NCBI GenBank assembly: GCA_024762485.1
Contig: JANTHH010000039.1
Location: 1-15,491, forward strand
Origin: Chromatiales bacterium
Lineage (GTDB): Bacteria > Pseudomonadota > Gammaproteobacteria > Chromatiales > Chromatiaceae
Length of the DNA: 15,491 bases
Direction of reading: 5' to 3'
This document shows positions 9,592 to 14,385 of the stretch, one piece after another (within the stretch, counting starts at the first letter, position 1; the number at the start of each line of letters is the position of its first letter). The notes under the pieces were generated by a model. The model was not told the origin of the DNA, made no database searches, and saw only the letters and a list, made by a program, of their open reading frames with translations. Made by a program: the position numbers and the translations under genes.

Positions 9592-10074
9592 TCACAGGGG
9601 CTTCTCCCAGAACAAGGCCTTGCCCATGCGCGGGTCCAGCTCGTAGCTTGCGAAGCCGGACTTGCGATAGGCCTGCTGTGCCGCCCGGTTACCCTCCAGC
9701 ACCTCCAGCGTGAGCTTGCAGGCCCCGCGCCCGCGGGCGATCTGCTCGACCTTTTCCAGCATGCGTCCGCCGATGCCCCGCCCCCGGTAATCGCGGTGTA
9801 CCACCACGTCGTGGATATTCACCAGCGGCCGGCACTGGAAGGTGGAGAAGCCGCTGAAGCAATTGACCAGCCCGACGGCCTCATCACCGGCATAGGCGAG
9901 CACCGAGTAGGCGCCCGGCACCCTGGCCAGCTCAGCGGCGACCCGCGAGCGCAGATCCGCCGACAGGCCAGTGCCGCCGCCCATCGGGTCAAGGGCATAG
10001 TGGTGCAGCAGATCGCCGATGTCCCGTGCCTGCGCCGGGTCGAGATAGTCGGCCTGGAAGATGTGAATGTCCAT
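9592..10074 (-). CDS. GNAT family N-acetyltransferase, substrate unknown
   Basis: A 160-aa cytoplasmic GCN5-related acetyltransferase that would move an acetyl group from acetyl-CoA to an amine. The fold is clear from the order of motifs: the strand NIHDVVVH (residues 86-93), the acetyl-CoA pyrophosphate loop RGRGIGGRM at residues 97-105, and the C-terminal block EVLEGNRAAQQAYRKSGF (124-141), whose Asn/Tyr pattern is typical. The substrate cannot be told from sequence. An in-frame ATG eight codons upstream (10098) exists, but GGGAGAGGG sits 6 bases before the ATG at 10074, and MDIHIF is a more natural GNAT start, so the shorter form is chosen. It follows the DUF2905 gene by 26 bp on the same strand and ends tail-to-tail with pmbA with almost no gap, which leaves no room for a classical terminator between them. 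Confidence 0.87.
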   Translation of the reverse strand: MDIHIFQADYLDPAQARDIGDLLHHYALDPMGGGTGLSADLRSRVAAELARVPGAYSVLAYAGDEAVGLVNCFSGFSTFQCRPLVNIHDVVVHRDYRGRGIGGRMLEKVEQIARGRGACKLTLEVLEGNRAAQQAYRKSGFASYELDPRMGKALFWEKPL

Positions 10075-10080
10075 CTGGCA

Positions 10081-10089
10081 CCCTCTCCC
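10081..10089 (-). promoter_or_regulatory. Ribosome-binding site deciding the acetyltransferase start
   Basis: On the minus strand GGGAGAGGG lies 6 bases before the ATG at 10074. It lies downstream of the alternative ATG at 10098, so it supports the shorter protein. Confidence 0.6.
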
Positions 10090-10100
10090 GCCGGGCATTG

Positions 10101-10307
10101 TCAGCGCCGAAAGAGATTGACGAGGACGGTGAGCAGCAGGCTGAGCAGCACCATCGAGGTGATGGGAATGTAGACCCTGCTGTTTTCTGTCTCGATGCGG
10201 ATATCACCAGGCAGACGGCCGAACCAGCTGAACAGCCAGGGCGCATACTGCAACACCATGCCGATGACGACCAGAATCAGGCCACTGATGATGATCCAGC
10301 GCCCCAT
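10101..10307 (-). CDS. DUF2905 family small membrane protein
   Basis: A 68-aa protein of the DUF2905 family, whose function is not known. It has two hydrophobic segments (about residues 5-22 and 46-64) separated by a short polar hairpin. That hairpin contains the family signature FGRLPGDIRIE, followed by the aromatic/Pro segment SRVYIPIT and a C-terminal NLFRR, so both ends are probably cytoplasmic. Length matches the family (65-75 aa). The frame opens further upstream, but residues before this Met (Cys/His/Pro-rich) do not resemble the family. GGGGAG lies 7 bases before the ATG at 10307 and only 1 base before the other candidate at 10313, so 10307 is preferred. The gene is 114 bp downstream of the kinase-like gene and 26 bp upstream of the acetyltransferase gene. 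Confidence 0.85.
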   Translation of the reverse strand: MGRWIIISGLILVVIGMVLQYAPWLFSWFGRLPGDIRIETENSRVYIPITSMVLLSLLLTVLVNLFRR

Positions 10308-10314
10308 GATCATG

Positions 10315-10320
10315 CTCCCC
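10315..10320 (-). promoter_or_regulatory. Ribosome-binding site for the DUF2905 gene
   Basis: GGGGAG on the minus strand is 7 bases from the ATG at 10307 but only 1 base from the ATG at 10313, which favours the shorter start. Confidence 0.5.
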
Positions 10321-10391
10321 GGGCGGGATGCCCCTTTTAGGTCCGGGCAGTGATGTGGACACAGCGGCTTGCATGACACCCGGGACGGGCA

Positions 10392-10415
10392 GGCCGCCGG
10401 GTCCTGAAGGCGGCC
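10392..10415 (-). terminator. GC hairpin after the kinase-like gene, possible terminator
   Basis: A perfect 7-bp inverted repeat, GGCCGCC and GGCGGCC with a 10-base loop, lies 7 bp past the stop codon of the adenylate kinase-like gene. There is no T-run after it on the minus strand, so an intrinsic terminator is not proven. It may instead protect the 3' end or only attenuate read-through into the DUF2905 gene. Confidence 0.3.
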
Positions 10416-10421
10416 CTGGAC

Positions 10422-11939
10422 TCAGCGCCGCCGCTTTGCGGGCGACTTACTGGCCGGGCGTCTCTTCACCACCTTCTTTGCAGCCGTCTTCTTTACCGAC
10501 GCCTTCTTTGCCACGACCTTCTTTGCCGGTGCCTTCTTTGCCACGACCTTCTTTGCCGACGCCTTCTTCGCCACGACCTTCTTTGCCGGCGCCTTCTTCG
10601 CCACGGCCTTCTTCTTTGCCGCTGTCTTCTTTGCTGTGGCCTTCTTTGCTGTGGCCTTCTTTGCTGTGGCCTTCTTTGCGGTCGTCTTCTTCGGGACCGG
10701 ACCTTTCTTTACCGCGGCCTTCCTGGTATCGGCCTTCTTCCTGGCTGCAGTCTTTCCGGTGGCCGTCTTTTTGACCGCGGCCTTTTTGCTGGCTGCCGGC
10801 TTCTTCTTCGCCACCACCTGCTTTTTCTTCGCAACGACCTTTTTCGTCACCCTGACCGCTGCCTTCCCGGCCGCCGCTTTTTTGGCCGTGGCCTTCTTTT
10901 TGGCAGTGACCTTTTTTGCCGCTACCTTCTTCCTGGCGGCGGCCTTTTTCGCCACGGCCTTTTTGCTGGCCACTTTCTTGGCGGCCGCTTTTTTGGCCGC
11001 GACCTTCTTTGCGACCTTCTTTGCGACCTTCTTTGCGACCTTCTTTGCGACGTTCTTACTTGCGACCTTCTTACTGGCCGCCTTCTTGCTGGCCGCCTTC
11101 TTCACAGCGGCCTTTTTCGCGGCCTTCTTTCTTGTGGTCGTCTGGGTGTCCTTCCGGGCCGCCGGCTGCTTGCCGGCAGGCGCCTTCTTGGCTGCGACCT
11201 TTTTCTTGACCGCGGGCTTGGCTGGCGGCTTTGCCGCCTCCTCCTCCGGTTTCACTTCCGTCTCCGCGGCGACCTCCGGCTCCAGGGGGCCGAATTCCGT
11301 GGACTTGATCAATGCCTGGACCGCCTTCCACACCTCGGCCTCGGAGCCACTGGCCGGGATACGCTTGAAGTTCCCATGCTTCTGGTAGAAATCGATCAGC
11401 GGCTGCAACTGGGCGTCGTAGATCCGCAGACGGTTGGCGATGGTTTCCTCGTAGTCTTCCGGCAGGCGGGTGAGGCGGGCACCACAGACATCGCAGACAC
11501 CGTCGACGATCGGCGGATTGACGTAGATGTTGTATTCCTCGCCGCAGCTGTCGCAGGTGATCCGCCCCACCAGGCGCTCCATCAGCTCATCGGTATCGAC
11601 ATCGAGCAGGATGACCAGGTCGATCGGCCGCCCCATCTCCCTGAGCAGGCCGTCCAGCACGTTGGCCTGGCTTACGCTGCGCGGCATGTCCACCAGAATG
11701 TAGCCCTTGTGCAGGTCTTTCTGGGCCATGCGGATGCGCATCAGCGCCAGCAGGAGTTCATCGGAAAGGCGACCCTGGGACTGGGCGTCCTGGGCCAGGC
11801 GGCCGAGTTCGGATTGCTCTGCGACCGCCCATCTTATGAGGTTCGTGCAGGAGATGATGGGCAAGTCGTATTGCTCGGCGAGTCGCTTCGCCAAGGCATT
11901 CTTGCCTGAGCCCGGCGGGCCCAGCAGAACGATCCGCAT
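10422..11939 (-). CDS. Adenylate kinase-like protein with long Lys/Ala-rich histone H1-like tail
   Basis: A 505-aa two-part protein. Residues 1-214 align end to end with adenylate kinase (AMP + ATP to 2 ADP, cytoplasm). K13 is in the P-loop, and R36, R87, Q91, R122, R126, R158 and R170 match the E. coli substrate-binding residues. The LID has four cysteines (C129, C132, C149, C152) at the spacing of zinc-binding Gram-positive enzymes. Key positions differ: the P-loop reads GPPGSGKNA rather than GxPGxGKGT, the AMP-site TGD becomes CTN, and DGFPR becomes VDMPR, so activity is uncertain. Residues 215-240 are an acidic Pro/Glu linker. Residues 241-505 are about 37% Lys by hand count, with almost no acidic residues, in AKKV/AKKA repeats ending SPAKRRR, as in histone H1-like and AlgP-type nucleic-acid-binding tails. 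The start has GAGG 7 bases upstream. Normal Adk is about 215 aa. It may be a divergent paralogue rather than the housekeeping adk. Confidence 0.85.
   Translation of the reverse strand: MRIVLLGPPGSGKNALAKRLAEQYDLPIISCTNLIRWAVAEQSELGRLAQDAQSQGRLSDELLLALMRIRMAQKDLHKGYILVDMPRSVSQANVLDGLLREMGRPIDLVILLDVDTDELMERLVGRITCDSCGEEYNIYVNPPIVDGVCDVCGARLTRLPEDYEETIANRLRIYDAQLQPLIDFYQKHGNFKRIPASGSEAEVWKAVQALIKSTEFGPLEPEVAAETEVKPEEEAAKPPAKPAVKKKVAAKKAPAGKQPAARKDTQTTTRKKAAKKAAVKKAASKKAASKKVASKNVAKKVAKKVAKKVAKKVAAKKAAAKKVASKKAVAKKAAARKKVAAKKVTAKKKATAKKAAAGKAAVRVTKKVVAKKKQVVAKKKPAASKKAAVKKTATGKTAARKKADTRKAAVKKGPVPKKTTAKKATAKKATAKKATAKKTAAKKKAVAKKAPAKKVVAKKASAKKVVAKKAPAKKVVAKKASVKKTAAKKVVKRRPASKSPAKRRR
10501..10590. 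repeat. Three 30-bp tandem repeats in the tail coding region
   Basis: Three units starting at 10501, 10531 and 10561 differ at only a few bases; degenerate copies continue on both sides. They encode the decapeptide PAKKVVAKKA or SAKKVVAKKA at about residues 451-480. The unit length is a multiple of three, so copy-number change keeps frame. Confidence 0.9.
10633..10677. repeat. Three perfect 15-bp tandem repeats
   Basis: GCTGTGGCCTTCTTT occurs three times without mismatch (10633, 10648, 10663). On the minus strand this encodes the TAKKA pentapeptide run at about residues 421-436 of the kinase-like protein. Confidence 0.92.
10999..11058. repeat. Four perfect 12-bp tandem repeats plus one degenerate copy
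   Basis: GCGACCTTCTTT occurs at 10999, 11011, 11023 and 11035, followed by a fifth copy with two changes. On the minus strand it encodes the VAKK tetrapeptide run at about residues 294-313. Perfect third-position identity points to recent duplication by slippage rather than selection on protein alone. Confidence 0.92.
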
Positions 11940-12071
11940 GGTTTTTCCTCATTATTATTCTGGACCCGGCAACCCTGATGCCCGCTCTCCTCCGGGAAAC
12001 GGGCAGACTGCCGGCCAGTAAATTCCTAATAGGGGCATCCGCTTTTCATATTGGCTGCCCATCTGCGGCTT

Positions 12072-12084
12072 GATTAAGCTAATC
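12072..12084. other. Short palindrome GATTA-AGC-TAATC, possible operator
   Basis: A perfect 5-bp inverted repeat with a 3-base centre lies in the divergent region and overlaps the candidate -10 of the minus-strand promoter. A short match like this can arise by chance, and no regulator is known for it. Confidence 0.25.
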
Positions 12085-12105
12085 GCACTCTGACGCGGAT
12101 GTCAA
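12077..12105 (-). promoter_or_regulatory. Candidate sigma70 promoter for the kinase-like gene
   Basis: On the minus strand a perfect TTGACA (12105 to 12100) is followed after 17 bases by TTAGCT (12082 to 12077), a poor -10. It would give a leader of about 130 nt. The palindrome GATTAAGCTAATC (12072-12084) covers the -10, a position where a repressor could act. Confidence 0.33.
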
Positions 12106-12172
12106 CGCAACCTCGGGCATCCGGTGCACTACACTGGCCTTTCTGGCCTTTTTTCATTACTGCAGGACCGAA

Positions 12173-12517
12173 ATGAGCGAAATCCCCGACATCACCGAGA
12201 CCGAGACCTGGATCATCGATACCACCCTCAAGGAACGCTATGGGCGGCAGGTTGAACGCCAGGTCGGTGATGCCGAGATCCGCCTCAACCCGTCGGATCG
12301 CGAGCTGAGCACCTGCCCGGTGGTCTACTGGCAGGAGGATGGCTGCAACTTCGTCATCTTCAAGACCGGCGAGCGCAATTACCGCGCCCAGTTTTTCTAC
12401 AAACCCTACCGCCAGTTCGGCACCGGCGTACGTGAGTACGACGACCTCAGCGAATGTATCGTGTCACTGCTGCAGGTCCAGGCCGACCAGCTGGCCGAAG
12501 AGCGCGGCGATCTTTGA
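12173..12517 (+). CDS. Hypothetical protein, 114 aa, upstream of PPi-PFK
   Basis: I do not recognise this family. The 114-aa product is soluble and acidic, with no signal peptide or membrane segment. It opens with MSEIPDITETETWIIDTTL, has an alternating polar/hydrophobic middle with aromatic residues (VVYWQEDGCNFVIFKTG, then YRAQFFYKPYRQFG), and ends in a probable helix (SLLQVQADQLAEER). This suggests a small alpha/beta domain. Coding is supported by GC-rich third positions, a plausible CAGG before the ATG and lack of overlap with other genes. It lies 82 bp upstream of the phosphofructokinase gene, same strand, with no terminator in the gap, so the two are probably co-transcribed. A role linked to that enzyme is only a guess from position. 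Confidence 0.8.
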   Translation: MSEIPDITETETWIIDTTLKERYGRQVERQVGDAEIRLNPSDRELSTCPVVYWQEDGCNFVIFKTGERNYRAQFFYKPYRQFGTGVREYDDLSECIVSLLQVQADQLAEERGDL

Positions 12518-12599
12518 GACGGTAACGGGACACCACCGCCACATCGCCGACACAGACATTCAACGAATCCGCTAAACAACAAATGAAGAGGGGAGCATC

Positions 12600-13856
12600 A
12601 TGACTGCCAAGAATGCATTTTATGCCCAGTCCGGCGGGGTGACCGCCGTCATCAACGCCTCCGCCTGCGGCGTGATCGAGACCGCGCGCGCCCACCCCGA
12701 CAAGATCGCCAATGTCTACGCCGGGCGCAACGGCATCATCGGCGCCCTGACAGAGGACCTGATCGACACCAGCCAGGAATCGGCCGAGGACATCGCGGCA
12801 CTGAAGAACACCCCTTCGGGCGCCTTCGGTTCCTGCCGCTTCAAGCTGAAGAGCCTGGAGGACAACAAGCGCGAGTACGAGCGCCTGATCGAGGTCTTCA
12901 AGGCCCACAACATCGGCTACTTCTTCTACAACGGCGGCGGCGACTCTGCCGACACCTGCTACAAGGTCTCGCAACTGTCGGAGAAGATGGGCTTCCCGGT
13001 GCAGGCCATCCACGTACCCAAGACCGTGGACAACGACCTGCCCATCACCGACAACTGCCCGGGCTTTGGCTCGGTGGCCAAGTACATCGCCGTGTCCACC
13101 CTGGAGGCCAGCTTTGACGTGCGCTCCATGGCCGCCACCTCCACCAAGATCTTCGTCATCGAGGTGATGGGGCGTCACGCAGGCTGGATCGCCGCCGCCG
13201 GCGCGCTGGTGGAGGACTACGGCATCCCCGTGGTGACCCTGTTCCCCGAGATCGAGTTCGACCAGGACAAGTTCATCGCCGCAGTGGACGCCAAGGTCAA
13301 GGAGTTCGGCTACTGCAGCGTGGTGGTGTCCGAGGGTTGTCACTGGCCCGACGGCCGTTTCCTCGCCGAACAGGGCACCCGCGACTCCTTCGGTCATGCC
13401 CAGCTGGGCGGCGCCGCGCCGGTGGTGGCCAACATGATCAAGGACGCGCTGGGACTGAAATTTCACTGGGCGGTGGCAGACTATCTGCAGCGTGCCGCCC
13501 GCCACCTGGCCTCTGAGTCAGACGTCGAGCAGGCCTATGCACTGGGCAAGGCCGCGGTGGAGAAGGCGCTGGAGGGCAAGAACTCCATCATGCCCACAGT
13601 GGTGCGCGAATCCTCTTCCCCCTACAAGTGGTCCATCGGCGAGGCCCCCCTCTCCGAGGTGGCCAACGTGGAGAAGATGATGCCAATGGAATTCATCACC
13701 GACGATGGCTACGGCATCACCGACAAGTGCAAGGACTATCTCTACCCCCTGATCAAGGGGGAGTCCTATCCCGCCTATGATGACAACGGCATGCCTGAAT
13801 ACGTCACCCTCAAGGGTGCCGGCGTCGACAAGAAGCTCCCGCCATTCGAGATCTGA
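12600..13856 (+). CDS. pfp: Pyrophosphate-dependent 6-phosphofructokinase
   Basis: This cytoplasmic enzyme phosphorylates fructose 6-phosphate with PPi instead of ATP, reversibly, so it serves both glycolysis and gluconeogenesis. The 418-aa length fits the PPi-type branch rather than the roughly 320-aa ATP enzyme. The phosphoryl-donor signature agrees: PKTVDND at residues 140-146 has Lys141 where ATP enzymes have Gly, and GGGDS at 112-116 places Asp115 where ATP enzymes have the second Gly of GGDGS. D144 is the expected catalytic base. MGRHAGW at 190-196 binds the sugar phosphate. The site reads GGGDS, not the GGDDS of many PPi enzymes. A strong AAGAGGGGAG precedes the ATG. The gene is followed by a 10-bp-stem hairpin. 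It is back to back with the kinase-like gene. The donor is inferred from sequence. Confidence 0.93.
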   Translation: MTAKNAFYAQSGGVTAVINASACGVIETARAHPDKIANVYAGRNGIIGALTEDLIDTSQESAEDIAALKNTPSGAFGSCRFKLKSLEDNKREYERLIEVFKAHNIGYFFYNGGGDSADTCYKVSQLSEKMGFPVQAIHVPKTVDNDLPITDNCPGFGSVAKYIAVSTLEASFDVRSMAATSTKIFVIEVMGRHAGWIAAAGALVEDYGIPVVTLFPEIEFDQDKFIAAVDAKVKEFGYCSVVVSEGCHWPDGRFLAEQGTRDSFGHAQLGGAAPVVANMIKDALGLKFHWAVADYLQRAARHLASESDVEQAYALGKAAVEKALEGKNSIMPTVVRESSSPYKWSIGEAPLSEVANVEKMMPMEFITDDGYGITDKCKDYLYPLIKGESYPAYDDNGMPEYVTLKGAGVDKKLPPFEI

Positions 13857-13882
13857 CGTCCGACCCTATCCTGCGGTGTCAC

Positions 13883-13920
13883 TGCGCCCCGGCTCTCACG
13901 GACCGGGGCGCATGTCGTTT
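13883..13920 (+). terminator. Intrinsic-type terminator after the PPi-PFK gene
   Basis: A perfect 10-bp GC-rich stem (TGCGCCCCGG at 13883-13892, CCGGGGCGCA at 13903-13912, 10-base loop) begins 26 bp after the stop codon. The following TGTCGTTT is only a weak T-tract, so efficiency is uncertain, but position and stem strength fit the end of the transcript. Confidence 0.6.
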
Positions 13921-14032
13921 GGCAGGCGGGCCCGTCATCACCGCTGAATCGCCCCTGCGCCAATTCCCCGCCACTTCCCCCTGTTTCTCCTCCACGCAAC
14001 CCTCTAGACTCGTCGTTATCGACAGAGACACC

Positions 14033-14037
14033 GGGGA
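14033..14037 (+). promoter_or_regulatory. Ribosome-binding site deciding the 69-aa gene start
   Basis: GGGGA ends 4 bases before the ATG at 14042. The alternative ATG at 13919 would add 41 residues of Ser/Pro-rich sequence, starts at the edge of the upstream terminator and has no comparable site. Confidence 0.55.
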
Positions 14038-14041
14038 CATC

Positions 14042-14251
14042 ATGACCTTGCAGCGCGCCCATGAACTGATCACCATCCAGCTCGGCTTCGGCGGCGGCTA
14101 CAACCGCAACGCGGTGCGGCTGATACTCGGCGAAATCCAGCGGGAACACGGCCAGCAGGCGGTCGACCAGCTGATCAGGGAACTGGACCTGGAGCAGGCC
14201 TTCGATCTGGCCCCGGGCATGGACTTCAGTGAAGTCGGAATCAGCCGCTAA
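14042..14251 (+). CDS. Hypothetical small protein, 69 aa
   Basis: I cannot name this protein, though its compact well-ordered sequence looks like a conserved small domain. It is soluble and mostly helical: helix one (TLQRAHELITIQLGF), the turn GGGYNRNAVRL, a helix (LILGEIQREHGQQAVDQL) and a last helical part (IRELDLEQAFDL) before APGMDF. There is no signal peptide, membrane segment or Cys. The GGGYNRN turn followed by a helix is the most distinctive part and could bind a phosphate or a partner, but this is conjecture. GGGGA just upstream sets the start. A -10-like TAGACT at 14005-14010 lacks a good -35. It follows the PPi-PFK terminator and lies 134 bp before the sensor gene on the same strand. 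Confidence 0.7.
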   Translation: MTLQRAHELITIQLGFGGGYNRNAVRLILGEIQREHGQQAVDQLIRELDLEQAFDLAPGMDFSEVGISR

Positions 14252-14385
14252 CACTCCCAGCACGAAACCAGAGCAAACCAGGATCAATAAAGGAAAAAGG
14301 CAGACAACAACGGACTGCTCCCCAAGCTGCAGTGGATGCAGGCACCGCGGTTGAATCGGGCGGGAGGCTTACGGCCAAGACCATC
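14252..14385. other. Intergenic gap before the sensor gene
   Basis: No gene, terminator or convincing promoter is seen. 14275-14300 is A-rich (purine-rich AATAAAGGAAAAAGG). GGGAGG at 14362-14367 is too far (18 bases) from the ATG at 14386. An in-frame GTG at 14332 would extend the sensor by 18 residues. Confidence 0.4.

Larger units (their letters stand above)
11940..12172. promoter_or_regulatory. Divergent intergenic promoter region
   Basis: This 233-bp gap between the kinase-like gene (minus) and the 114-aa gene (plus) must drive both directions. It is more AT-rich than its surroundings in 12020-12085. It holds the minus-strand promoter candidate and the 13-base palindrome described separately, and a 6-bp inverted repeat TGCCCG/CGGGCA (11979-12005) in the kinase leader. 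For the plus strand a -10-like TACACT lies at 12130-12135 with no good -35, about 38 bp before the ATG. No RNA gene or riboswitch is recognised. Confidence 0.5.

Noticed and set aside
10440..11215. Repeat arrays considered as CRISPR or intergenic satellite
   Set aside because: The units are contiguous without spacers, in frame with the kinase-like gene, and encode a regular Lys/Ala peptide repeat.
10636..11388. 250-aa plus-strand frame rich in Phe and Ala, looking like a membrane protein
   Set aside because: It is the complement of the AAG/GCC-rich Lys/Ala tail of the minus-strand kinase-like gene; AAG read backwards gives CTT/TTC, hence the false Phe runs. It has no ribosome-binding site or family features.
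12136..12154. GGCC-TTTCT-GGCC followed by six T, resembling a small terminator
   Set aside because: The stem is only 4 bp and is better read as a direct repeat of CTGGCCTTT. It lies about 20 bp before a start codon, where a terminator would make little sense.
12583..12603. Six-codon minigene (MKRGAS) whose stop overlaps the PPi-PFK start as ATGA
   Set aside because: It has no ribosome-binding site of its own, and its codons are mostly the Shine-Dalgarno sequence of the phosphofructokinase gene; probably chance.
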